DNA of 64,000 bases, from the NCBI RefSeq assembly GCF_025152525.1, contig NZ_JALXXL010000008.1, positions 62,001 to 126,000 of the forward strand, given 5' to 3'. Below the pieces are notes generated by a model. That model was not told the DNA's origin. It saw only the letters and a program-made list of their open reading frames with translations, and made no database searches. A program made the position numbers and the translations under genes. Shown here in pieces: positions 17,776 through 25,578 of this stretch (the stretch's first letter is position 1; every line of letters starts with the position of its first letter). This DNA comes from Corynebacterium sp. p3-SID1056. Its GTDB lineage: Bacteria; Actinomycetota; Actinomycetes; Mycobacteriales; Mycobacteriaceae.

Positions 17776-18557
17776 CTGGCGAAGTTTTGGCCCTGCATCT
17801 GCTGCAGCTCGTTGAAGTTCACGTTTTCGCCAGCCATCGTCACGCGCACCCCGCCGGGGATGACGGTGAATTCCTCGATGCGCATCTGGCCGGTGCTTTG
17901 GCCCTCCATGCCCTTGTTCATGGCGTCGCTGAGCGCGCCGGCTGCCTCATCCGGCAGGTCGAAGCCGAAGAGTTGGGTGCCGGTGGCCTCGAAGCGCATG
18001 TGCCCGCCTTCGGTGATCGGCTTGAGGTCTAGGCTGGCCGCACCGCCGCTGAAGGCGATGTGGATGGTGCCAGCCTCAGGGTCCGTGTTGACCTCGGAGA
18101 CGTTGATGATGCCGCTGAGGAAGGAATCCTCGCCCATCTGCTCGCGCAGTTGCTGGTTGAGCATGGCGCGGATCAGGTCGTTGGTCAGCTCGGTATCCAG
18201 GCGCAACGAGTCCGCGATCGGCTCGCCGTCACCGTAGCGCATGTTGTCCATCTGCACGTGCGAGGCGGGCTCGCCTGTGACCTCGTCGCCGTTGACCACA
18301 AGGGTCGAGGGCGTTTCGATATCGATGTGCGGCAGCGTGCCCGACGCTAGCCCGAAGAGCACCGGCTGCGGGCCAAAGGAGACCTTAGGATCAGCAGGTT
18401 CGGCACCCTCACCGGACTCAGCCGTAGACGCCGCGCCCGCCTCGTATTCGGAGGTGATCTGGTTGGCCATGAACATGCGGATCCCGCCCTCGGCGATAAG
18501 CAGCAGGACGAGCAGCACGGCAAGGATGCCGACGATGACTTTCCACGCAGTTTTCAT
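17772..18557 (-). CDS. LmeA-like DUF2993 envelope protein
   Basis: Protein of 261 residues. An N-terminal membrane anchor or signal (residues 5-25, VIVGILAVLLVLLLIAEGG) is followed by a DUF2993 domain to the end. In mycobacteria the family includes LmeA, a phospholipid-binding factor for lipomannan elongation. The linker at 35-55 is Ala/Glu/Ser rich. Start at the ATG 18555-18557: TACACT ends 7 nt upstream, and the 30 further upstream in-frame residues lie in the neighbouring gene. It overlaps the convergent DeoC-like gene by 4 bp. Confidence 0.8.
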   Translation of the reverse strand: MKTAWKVIVGILAVLLVLLLIAEGGIRMFMANQITSEYEAGAASTAESGEGAEPADPKVSFGPQPVLFGLASGTLPHIDIETPSTLVVNGDEVTGEPASHVQMDNMRYGDGEPIADSLRLDTELTNDLIRAMLNQQLREQMGEDSFLSGIINVSEVNTDPEAGTIHIAFSGGAASLDLKPITEGGHMRFEATGTQLFGFDLPDEAAGALSDAMNKGMEGQSTGQMRIEEFTVIPGGVRVTMAGENVNFNELQQMQGQNFAS

Positions 18558-18562
18558 GCGGC

Positions 18563-19378
18563 CTAGTGTACGGCAGGGTCCACCGCCGCCCACTTCACTG
18601 TGAGCACGTTGTCGCGCAGCGGCCGGCGCACAGGTTGGATGGGCCACCCTAAGGCGATGAGTTCCTTGCGGGCCTCGCGCCAGCGGACCCGGGGCCCGTA
18701 GGGCTCGAATGCGGCTGCGTGGGCGTAGGCGGCGTCGGCGTCGGCAAGCAGGGCGTGGATGCGCTCGCCCGGCACATTGCGGTGAATGAGCACCTTGGGC
18801 AGGCGCTCGGCGACGTCGCCGGGGGTGGCCACGTCGAAGGGGTCCCAGGCGAGGGTGAGTGAGCGCGGGCCGGAGGCGTCGAGAAGCACCCAGGTGGCGC
18901 GGCGGCCGATCTCGTCGCAGGTGCCCTCGATGAACATGCCGCCGGGTGCGAGGCGCTCGCAGACGGTGCGCCAGGCCGCGTCGACTTCCGCGACGTCGTA
19001 TTGGCGGAGCACGTTGAAGGCGCGCACGAGGTGGGGGCGGTAGCCGGCGAGCTCGAAGCCGCCGAGCTCGAAGCGCACGCCGTCGCGCGGCGGCAGCACC
19101 CTATCCGGGTGGATTTCTAGCCCCACGACCTCGGTGGATACGTTGATGCGGCGCAGCCACCGGGCCCACTCGACGGTGGTGGTGTGCGAGGCGCCGTAGC
19201 CCACGTCGAGCGCGAGCGGGGACGGTGCGCTACGCAGAAGGGAACGGATCGCGGGGTTGTAGAAGGCCCAGCGATCGCAACGGCGCAGGCGGTTATACCC
19301 GGTAGTGCCGCGGGTGATGACCCCGTACGGCTTACCGGGACCGGCCTGCGCCTTGAGGTTGTGGTGGTGCGGGGAGAT
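18563..19378 (-). CDS. Class I SAM-dependent methyltransferase-like protein with non-canonical start
   Basis: Residues around LALDVGYGASHTT form the SAM-binding glycine motif, followed by an acidic strand end (VVGLEIHPDRV). Upstream of this, about 57 codons remain clearly coding (HHHNLKAQAG, YGVITRGTTGYNRLRR, DRWAFYNP), matching the actinobacterial family pattern, but they contain no ATG, GTG or TTG. The frame opens right after the TAA of the DUF2505 gene; the first codon is ATC, 9 nt after GGAG. Coordinates assume this ATC start (271 residues). A start at the in-frame GTG (19202-19204) would cut the SAM motif. Substrate unknown. Confidence 0.65.
   Translation of the reverse strand: MSPHHHNLKAQAGPGKPYGVITRGTTGYNRLRRCDRWAFYNPAIRSLLRSAPSPLALDVGYGASHTTTVEWARWLRRINVSTEVVGLEIHPDRVLPPRDGVRFELGGFELAGYRPHLVRAFNVLRQYDVAEVDAAWRTVCERLAPGGMFIEGTCDEIGRRATWVLLDASGPRSLTLAWDPFDVATPGDVAERLPKVLIHRNVPGERIHALLADADAAYAHAAAFEPYGPRVRWREARKELIALGWPIQPVRRPLRDNVLTVKWAAVDPAVH
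18565..18570 (-). promoter_or_regulatory. -10-like element of the LmeA-like gene
   Basis: TACACT on the minus strand, 7 nt before the ATG; no ribosome site, so leaderless initiation is likely. It overlaps the 3' end of the methyltransferase gene. Confidence 0.4.
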
Positions 19379-19870
19379 TTACAGGTTCTCCGCAATCCAC
19401 TGCTCGGTGAGCTTCGCTTCGTTTTCCACGATCTCCTCGAGCGCTTCGGCCACCTTCGGCTCGAGCGCGGCACCCATGAAGGGGATGTCCACCTTTGCCT
19501 CGTTGTCGTAGGCCAGGGTGGTGGTCTCGCCCTCGCCGGTCATGGTGATCTCGCCGGAGAAGTCGACCGGGGTGCCCTTCACGTCACCGGTGAAGGTGTG
19601 GTTGGCGGTGTTGCCGTCCAGCTTGCCGATGTTGACCACGCGCTTGAGCTTGAGATCCTGGCTGATCATAGCCTGCGCGGCCTCGGGCAGGATGGACTTC
19701 GGCAGCACCTCAAACAGGGTGGCGGTCTCACCGGTGAACTCGTGCAGCTGGCCCGGCTCCGGGGAGAGCTTCTCCGCGATGAATTCCCAGTACGCCTGGG
19801 TAGCGTAGGCCTCGGCGACCTTCTCGGCCGGCTGGTTGATGGTTACGGTGGTTTCACTACGTGCAGTCAT
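19379..19870 (-). CDS. DUF2505 family protein
   Basis: Protein of 163 residues starting MTARSETTVTINQPAEKV. It has the layout of a START/SRPBCC-like helix-grip protein of the actinobacterial DUF2505 family: an N-terminal strand, a helix over AYATQAYWEFIAEKL, then antiparallel strands and a long C-terminal helix. It probably binds a small hydrophobic ligand (inference). The start was set at the ATG rather than the TTG two codons earlier because TAGTCT lies 7 nt upstream. Its TAA directly precedes the methyltransferase frame. Confidence 0.78.
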   Translation of the reverse strand: MTARSETTVTINQPAEKVAEAYATQAYWEFIAEKLSPEPGQLHEFTGETATLFEVLPKSILPEAAQAMISQDLKLKRVVNIGKLDGNTANHTFTGDVKGTPVDFSGEITMTGEGETTTLAYDNEAKVDIPFMGAALEPKVAEALEEIVENEAKLTEQWIAENL

Positions 19871-19877
19871 GACCAAC

Positions 19878-19887
19878 AGACTACCGT
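19878..19887. promoter_or_regulatory. Overlapping divergent -10-like elements of the DUF2505 gene and murB
   Basis: TAGTCT on the minus strand (19878-19883) ends 7 nt before the DUF2505 ATG. TACCGT on the plus strand (19882-19887) ends 7 nt before the murB GTG. They share 2 bp, and the two start codons are only 24 bp apart. Confidence 0.5.
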
Positions 19888-19894
19888 TGGTGGG

Positions 19895-20914
19895 GTGTCT
19901 GATTCATCTTTTGCCTCCCTGACCACGCTCCGCGTCGGCGGTACCCCCGCTGACCTGATTCGTTGTGCAAGCGCCGAGGAGCTCGCCGCAACCGTCGCCC
20001 GCCTCGATGCGGCAGGCACCCCGCTGCTTGTGGTGGGCGGCGGCTCGAACCTGCTCGTGGCCGAGGGGCAGTTGGACATCGTCGCGGTTGTCGCGGAAAA
20101 CGCGGGCATTTCGCTTCTCGACGCCACCTCGTCCCCCTCCCACGCCACCCTGCGCATCGGCGCTGGCACCGTGTGGGACGACGTCGTGGCCTACGCGGTC
20201 GAGCACGGCCTGGGCGGCATCGAGGCGCTCTCCGGCATCCCGGGTTCCGCGGGCGCGACCCCGGTGCAAAACGTCGGCGCGTACGGCGCGGAGATTGCCG
20301 AGGTGCTCACGCGCGTGCGGCTGTACAACCGCGAGTCGAAGACCGACGAGTGGGTGCCCGCCAGCTCCCTGGACTTGGCGTATCGCTACTCCAACCTGAA
20401 GTTCACGCACCGCGCGGTGGTGCTCGAGCTCGAAATCGAGCTGGAGCGCCGGGAGCTGTCGGCGCCGCTGCGCCACCTTGGCGGCGCACGCGTCCCACTG
20501 GCCGAGGCGCGCGCTTCTGTGCTGGCCACGCGCAAGAAGAAGGGGATGGTGTTGGACCCGCAGGACCACGACACGTGGTCGGCCGGCTCCTTTTTCACCA
20601 ACCCCGTCGTGGACTCGGCAACCGCGGACGCGATCGAGCGCGAGGTCGGGGAGGAGGGCATGCCGCGCTTTGCGCAGCCAGACGGCAAGGAGAAGCTGTC
20701 GGCGGCCTGGCTCATCGAGCGCGCCGGGTTCCCGCGCGGCTTCCCCGGCGAGGACGCGCCGGCGCGCTTGTCGACGAAGCACACGCTCGCCCTGACCAAC
20801 CGCGGACAGGCGACCGCGGACGACATCGTGGACTTGGCGCGGCGGGTGCAGCGTGGCGTCGAGAAGCGCTTCGGCGTCGTACTCGTGCCCGAGCCTGTGT
20901 GGGTGGGCCTTTAG
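19895..20914 (+). CDS. murB: UDP-N-acetylmuramate dehydrogenase (UDP-N-acetylenolpyruvoylglucosamine reductase)
   Basis: FAD- and NADPH-dependent reduction giving UDP-MurNAc for peptidoglycan, 339 residues. Visible are TTLRVGG and the FAD-binding VVGGGSNLLV, GIPGSAGATPVQNVGAYG, the YRYSNLKF tyrosine/arginine segment, the proton-donor serine in SAGSFFTNP, and a C-terminal LVPEPVWVG with the conserved Glu. The GTG at 19895 is the only start in frame that fits the family's N-terminus. The 3' end overlaps the convergent fadD by 4 bp. Confidence 0.95.
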   Translation: MSDSSFASLTTLRVGGTPADLIRCASAEELAATVARLDAAGTPLLVVGGGSNLLVAEGQLDIVAVVAENAGISLLDATSSPSHATLRIGAGTVWDDVVAYAVEHGLGGIEALSGIPGSAGATPVQNVGAYGAEIAEVLTRVRLYNRESKTDEWVPASSLDLAYRYSNLKFTHRAVVLELEIELERRELSAPLRHLGGARVPLAEARASVLATRKKKGMVLDPQDHDTWSAGSFFTNPVVDSATADAIEREVGEEGMPRFAQPDGKEKLSAAWLIERAGFPRGFPGEDAPARLSTKHTLALTNRGQATADDIVDLARRVQRGVEKRFGVVLVPEPVWVGL

Positions 20915-22653
20915 CCCAGCATCCGCAGCAGGTCGTCGCGGACCTCGCGGCGGCGAATCTTGCCCATCTGATCGCGCGCGAGCTCCTCGAAGTGGTAGAA
21001 GGTGCGCGGGACCTTGTAGCGGGTGAGGTTCTCGCGCGCGTGCTCCTTTAAGCCCTCCGGGTCGAGCGCGGCACCGTCGCGCAGCACGACGCAGGCGACG
21101 ACGTCTTCCGAGCCGTCCTCGCGGGGGCGGCCCACCACGGCGACGTCGACCACGTCGCGGTGCTTGCGCATGACTTCCTCCACCTCGGCGGGGTAGACGT
21201 TAAACCCGCCGGTGATGATGAGCTCCTTGATGCGAGAGACCAGCTTGATAAAGCCGTCTTCCTCCATCACGCCCATGTCGCCGGTGCGGAACCAGCCGTT
21301 GTGGAAGGCGCGCTCGGTCGCCTCCGGGTTGTTGAGGTAGCCGCCGAAGACCTGGGGGCCCTTCGCCAGGATTTCGCCCTCCTCGCCGTAGGGCATGTCC
21401 TCGTCGAGGTTCTTTTCGTTGGCGATACGGATCTGGGTATCCGGGAAGGGGATGCCGATGTAGCCGGGGCGGCGATCCGCCGTGCGCGGGTTGCCCACGA
21501 TGATCGGCGAGGTCTCGGTCAGCCCGTAGCCCTCCACCAGGTGGCCGCTGGTAATGGCCTCCCACTCCTCAATGACCTCGGCAGGCAGGGAGGAGGCACC
21601 GGAGAAGCCGATCTTCACATTGGACATGTCGACGTTCTGCTCGCGCGCGGCTTTCACAATGCGCTCGAACACGGTGGGTACGCCCGGGATGAAGCTCGGC
21701 GGGCGCTTCTTCAGCGCGCGCATGATCAGGTCCATCTTCGGGGCCGGGAGCAGGACGAGTTCGCTGCCCACCAGCATCATCAGCGTGAGGGAGAAGGTCA
21801 GCCCGTAGGCGTGGAAGAAGGGCAGCGTGGCCAGCATGCGCTGGCCAGGCTCCTGCAGCTCCTTGACCCAGGCGCGGCCCTGCAGGGGATTGGCGTGCAA
21901 GTTGGCGTGGGTGAGCACCGCCCCCTTCGGCGCGCCGGTCGTGCCGGAGGTGTAGAGCACCACGGCGGGCGAATCTGGGGTAAGCGTCTCCGGAATTTCC
22001 AGGTCCGTGCCCTCGCCCCCGATGGCGGAGCCGGTGAGCGCTTCAAAGGGAACCGTGTTGGTGCAAGGCCCGGTCAGCTGGGCGCGCGCGTCGCGGATCC
22101 GGGGGATCGGGATGCGCAGGGCGAGGCGCTGCAACCGCGGCATCGCCCGGGTCATGTCCACACTGACCACCGTTTCCAGCGCAGTATCCGCACGTAGCTT
22201 CTCCAGGGTGTCCGCGGTTTTATCCCACACGATGGCGATGCGGGCACCGTGATCGGCGAACTGCGGGCGCAGCTCGTTGGCGGTGTAGAGCGGGTTGTGT
22301 TCCACCACGACGCCGCCGAGCAGTTGGACTGCGTAGAAGGCGACGATGTGCTGTGGGCAGTTCGGCAGCATGATGGCCACGCGGTCGCCCTCGCGCACGC
22401 CGAAGGCTTTGAGGCCCGCGGCGGCGCGGCGGACGTCGCGGTCCAGCTCGGCGAAGGTGAGCGTGCGGCCGAAGAAGGTCGCCGCCGGCTTGTGGGCGTT
22501 TTTCTCCAGGTTCCGCTGGTACATCTCCGGCAGGGTGGTAGTGCCGTACTCCAGGTGGTGGGCGGTCCACTCCGGGTAGTACTGCAGCCAGGGTGTGTCG
22601 CGGTTCGGATCGTGTGCGGCGCCAGGGTGAGCGGGTTGCGCAGTTGAAGACAT
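20911..22653 (-). CDS. Long-chain fatty acid-CoA ligase (FadD type)
   Basis: Acyl-adenylate-forming enzyme of 580 residues. The AMP/ATP motif is YTSGTTGAPKGAVLTH; VEGYGLTETSP is the A5 motif; GEEGEILAKGPQVFGGYLNNP, WFRTGDMG and the hinge before KELIITGGFNVYP lead to the C-terminal lysine in QMGKIRRREV. It activates fatty acids as CoA thioesters in the cytoplasm. The ATG at 22651-22653 has TAAGGTG upstream. The next upstream gene is a paralogue with the same arrangement, only 54 bp away. Confidence 0.92.
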   Translation of the reverse strand: MSSTAQPAHPGAAHDPNRDTPWLQYYPEWTAHHLEYGTTTLPEMYQRNLEKNAHKPAATFFGRTLTFAELDRDVRRAAAGLKAFGVREGDRVAIMLPNCPQHIVAFYAVQLLGGVVVEHNPLYTANELRPQFADHGARIAIVWDKTADTLEKLRADTALETVVSVDMTRAMPRLQRLALRIPIPRIRDARAQLTGPCTNTVPFEALTGSAIGGEGTDLEIPETLTPDSPAVVLYTSGTTGAPKGAVLTHANLHANPLQGRAWVKELQEPGQRMLATLPFFHAYGLTFSLTLMMLVGSELVLLPAPKMDLIMRALKKRPPSFIPGVPTVFERIVKAAREQNVDMSNVKIGFSGASSLPAEVIEEWEAITSGHLVEGYGLTETSPIIVGNPRTADRRPGYIGIPFPDTQIRIANEKNLDEDMPYGEEGEILAKGPQVFGGYLNNPEATERAFHNGWFRTGDMGVMEEDGFIKLVSRIKELIITGGFNVYPAEVEEVMRKHRDVVDVAVVGRPREDGSEDVVACVVLRDGAALDPEGLKEHARENLTRYKVPRTFYHFEELARDQMGKIRRREVRDDLLRMLG

Positions 22654-22707
22654 GCCACACACCTTACGCTCCCGTAGCTTTTGAGGCCGGATGTCGGCTG
22701 GCACCGG

Positions 22708-24414
22708 CTACGCGTCGTCGCGAAGCATCTGCATGAGTGTGTCTTGCACCTCGCGGCGGCGCACCTTGCCCGTTTGATCCCGGTTGAGCTCTTCGAAGTG
22801 GTAGAAGGTGCGCGGCACCTTGTAGCGGGTGAGGCGCTCGCGGGCGAAGTCCTTCATCCCTTCCGGGTCGAGCGCGGCACCGTCGCGCAAGGTCACGCAC
22901 GCCACCACGTCCTCCGAGCCGTCGGCGCGCGGGCGGCCGACAACCGCGATGTCGGTGATGTCCGGATGCTGGCGCATGACCTGCTCTACCTCGTCCGGGT
23001 AGACGTTGAAGCCGCCGGTGATGATGATTTCCTTGATGCGGGCGACCAACTTGATCCACCCGTCCGCCTCCATCACCGCCATGTCGCCGGTGCGGAACCA
23101 GTCCTCGTGGAAGGCGCGCTCCGTGGCCTCCGGCTTGTTGAGGTAGCCGGCGAAGACCTGCGGGCCGCGGGCAAGCAGTTCGCCCGGCTCCCCAGCTGGC
23201 ATGGTCTCGGCGGGGTTGTCCGGGTTGGCAATGCGGATCTCGGTGTTGGGGAAGGGCAGGCCGATGTAGCCGGGACGGCGGGTGCCATCGAGCGGGTTGC
23301 CGGCCAGGATGGGGGAGGTCTCGGTGAGCCCGTAGCCCTCGATCAGTCGCCCGCCGGTGGCCTGCTCCCAGCGCTCGATGGTGGGCGCCGGCAGGGTGGC
23401 TGCCCCGGAGATGGAGGTGTGGATGGAGGAAAGGTCCGCGCCCGACTCCACGGCCCAGTCGATGATGCGGTCGTAGAGCGTGGGTACCCCGGGCAGGACG
23501 GTGGGGCGAGTCTTGGTAATCGCGGGCTGGTAGAGCTCTGGCTTCGGCGCGGGTACGAGCACCATTTGGGCGCCGAAGGTCAGCGGCAGGCCGTAGTTGA
23601 GCGCAAACCCGTAGATGTGGAACAGCGGCAGGACGCCGAGCACCTTTTCTTCCACCGCGCCCCAGTCCTCCAACCAGGAGATGCCGGCGGTGAGTACGGA
23701 GACGATGTTCCGGTGGGTCAGCGGCACGCCCTTCGGTTCGCCGGTGGTGCCGGAGGTGTAGATCATCAGCGCGGTATCTTCGGGCTCCACCTGCGGCGTT
23801 GGCGCAGGTCTTTGGGGCGCGTGGAGCAGGCCGGCAAAGCCGATCGTGCCGGGCGCGGGCCCGGTGAGCTGCTCGCGCTTGGATTTGATCGGCCCGATCG
23901 GTACAGAGAGCACCGCCTTGGTGGTCCACGGCATCTCCTCGATCATGTTGACGGCGATGACCGTTTCCAGCGGCGTCTGCTCGGTCAGCGTGGTGAAGGT
24001 GGCGGCCTGTTTATCAAAGACGATGGCGACCTTTGCTCTGTGGTCTGCAAACTGACTACGCAGCTCGTAGGCGGTGTAGAGCGGGTTGTGCTCGACCACG
24101 ATCGCGCCGAGGCGGAGAATGGCGGTGACGGCGATGATGTGTTGCGGGCAGTTTGGCAGGGCGACTGCAACGCGGTCGCCGGCGCGCACCCCATAGCCGT
24201 GCAGCTGCGCGGCAAGGCGCGAGACCTTGGTGTTGAGCTCGTCGTAGGTGAGCGTCTTGCCCATAAACCAGGTGGCGGGGCGCTTCGGGGTGGTGGCCAC
24301 GACCCGGTTGAACATGTCGACGAGCGTGTCGCTCCCGATCTTGGGGTGGGGGTCGGTCCACGTCGCGTACTGCTGGATCCATGGTCGGTGTGCAGCGGTC
24401 TCGTGCGCTCCCAT
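22708..24414 (-). CDS. Long-chain fatty acid-CoA ligase, tandem paralogue
   Basis: Protein of 568 residues, clearly paralogous to the neighbour over its whole length (PNCPQHI, GAIVVEHNPLYTAYELR, YTSGTTGEPKGVPLTH, IEGYGLTETSP, WFRTGDMAVME, ITGGFNVYPDEVEQVMR, QTGKVRRREVQDTL). The ATG at 24412-24414 has AAGGAG 9 nt upstream, which decides it over the TTG nine codons earlier. It is probably co-transcribed with the second ligase. A perfect 18-bp inverted repeat between the -10 element and the ribosome site suggests repression by a DNA-binding protein. Confidence 0.92.
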   Translation of the reverse strand: MGAHETAAHRPWIQQYATWTDPHPKIGSDTLVDMFNRVVATTPKRPATWFMGKTLTYDELNTKVSRLAAQLHGYGVRAGDRVAVALPNCPQHIIAVTAILRLGAIVVEHNPLYTAYELRSQFADHRAKVAIVFDKQAATFTTLTEQTPLETVIAVNMIEEMPWTTKAVLSVPIGPIKSKREQLTGPAPGTIGFAGLLHAPQRPAPTPQVEPEDTALMIYTSGTTGEPKGVPLTHRNIVSVLTAGISWLEDWGAVEEKVLGVLPLFHIYGFALNYGLPLTFGAQMVLVPAPKPELYQPAITKTRPTVLPGVPTLYDRIIDWAVESGADLSSIHTSISGAATLPAPTIERWEQATGGRLIEGYGLTETSPILAGNPLDGTRRPGYIGLPFPNTEIRIANPDNPAETMPAGEPGELLARGPQVFAGYLNKPEATERAFHEDWFRTGDMAVMEADGWIKLVARIKEIIITGGFNVYPDEVEQVMRQHPDITDIAVVGRPRADGSEDVVACVTLRDGAALDPEGMKDFARERLTRYKVPRTFYHFEELNRDQTGKVRRREVQDTLMQMLRDDA

Positions 24415-24427
24415 ACGAAGTAACTCC

Positions 24428-24445
24428 TTAGTTGTCGGCAACTAA
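24428..24445. promoter_or_regulatory. Perfect inverted repeat, candidate operator of the acyl-CoA ligase pair
   Basis: TTAGTTG-TCGG-CAACTAA, 7-bp arms with a 4-bp centre. On the minus strand it falls just after the expected transcription start set by TATACT (24455-24460) and ends against the AAGGAG ribosome site. It could be a TetR-type operator or an RNA hairpin near the ribosome site. Confidence 0.55.
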
Positions 24446-24454
24446 CAGGGTGCG

Positions 24455-24460
24455 AGTATA
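24455..24460 (-). promoter_or_regulatory. -10 element of the acyl-CoA ligase operon
   Basis: TATACT on the minus strand, 40 nt before the ATG. No clear -35. The transcript would start just before the inverted repeat. Confidence 0.5.
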
Positions 24461-24585
24461 ACCTACGCAACTGTAGCTTCGGGTGGTTCGCGGGAAAATT
24501 ATTCGTTAATGTTGCGTCGCTCACAGTCCTGGCATAGGCTCGGTGGCCGGCATTGATTGAGGGGATTTTTTGGGGGGAATTTTTC

Positions 24586-25563
24586 ATGACCACGTACACC
24601 GAACACGTCGAAGACTCTGTGGAGCTTGCTCCGCCACCTGCGCTCGACCAGTCCAACTTGGTCGACCCAGTCAAGGCACCGCCCAAGCACGGTTGGCGCA
24701 AGCTCGTCCACACCGCCAGCCGGGGCAGGATCAACCCGGGAGGATCGCGCAAAGAGCTTGAACACGAGCGGCTCATCGCGGCGATCCGCGCCCCGCTGCG
24801 CGGCGACTACCGCATTGCCGTGATGAGCCTCAAAGGCGGGGTGGGCAAGACGACGACCACCGTGGCGCTCGGCGGCGTGTTCGCAGAAACCCGCGGCGAT
24901 CGGGTCATCGCCATCGACGCCAACCCGGACCTGGGCACGCTCGCCCAGCGCGCCGCCGCGATGAGCCCGGCGACCATCCGCGATCTGCTCGCCGCGCCGG
25001 ACACTTCGCGCTACCCGCAGGTGCGCGCCTTTACCAACCAGGCCACCTCCCGGCTCGAGGTCATTGGCTCCGAACGCGACCCGGCGGTCTCCGAGGCCTT
25101 TTCGGAGCTGGATTACCGCCGCTCTATCGACATCTTGCAGCACCACTACAACGTCATCCTTACCGACTGCGGCACCGGCCTGATGCACTCCGCCATGGCT
25201 GGCGTGCTCGACTTGGCCAACGCGCTCGTCCTTGTCACCTCGCCGGCGCTCGACGGGGCGCAATCCGCCTCCGCCACCCTGGATTGGCTCAACCTCCACG
25301 GCTACGACCAGCTCGCCGCCAACGCCACGGTGGTCATTTCCGCAGCCGCGCCGGGCAAGCCCACCGTCGATACGGCAAAACTTGCCGCGCACTTTGCCTC
25401 GCGCGCTCGGGCGGTGCACACCATCCCGTACGACCGGCACCTCGCCGAAGGTGCGGTGGTCGACCTCGACCGTCTCGCCTCCCCGACGAAGCGCGCCTAC
25501 CAGTACCTCGCGGCGGATATGGCCAGCGACTTCGGCGCGTGGCACAAGCACGCCGCCCACTAA
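24586..25563 (+). CDS. MinD/ParA-type ATPase, EspI C-terminal-like
   Basis: Protein of 325 residues. After a variable N-terminal region (1 to about 75), the deviant Walker A motif is SLKGGVGKTTTTVALG, followed by DANPDLGTLAQRA (Walker A' region) and LTDCGTGLMHSAM (Walker B). HGWRKLVHTASRGRINPGGSRKE before the ATPase, and DGAQSASATLDWLNLHGY after it, resemble EspI-type ATPases linked to ESX secretion. No ESX gene is present in the window. A membrane- or pole-associated switch is likely. The ATG follows a G-rich tract; mshA starts 15 bp after the stop. Confidence 0.82.
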   Translation: MTTYTEHVEDSVELAPPPALDQSNLVDPVKAPPKHGWRKLVHTASRGRINPGGSRKELEHERLIAAIRAPLRGDYRIAVMSLKGGVGKTTTTVALGGVFAETRGDRVIAIDANPDLGTLAQRAAAMSPATIRDLLAAPDTSRYPQVRAFTNQATSRLEVIGSERDPAVSEAFSELDYRRSIDILQHHYNVILTDCGTGLMHSAMAGVLDLANALVLVTSPALDGAQSASATLDWLNLHGYDQLAANATVVISAAAPGKPTVDTAKLAAHFASRARAVHTIPYDRHLAEGAVVDLDRLASPTKRAYQYLAADMASDFGAWHKHAAH

Positions 25564-25564
25564 C

Positions 25565-25570
25565 TACGCT
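25565..25570 (+). promoter_or_regulatory. -10-like element of mshA
   Basis: TACGCT ends 8 nt before the ATG at 25579 and there is no ribosome site; leaderless initiation is likely. Confidence 0.4.
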
Positions 25571-25578
25571 TGAGCCTT

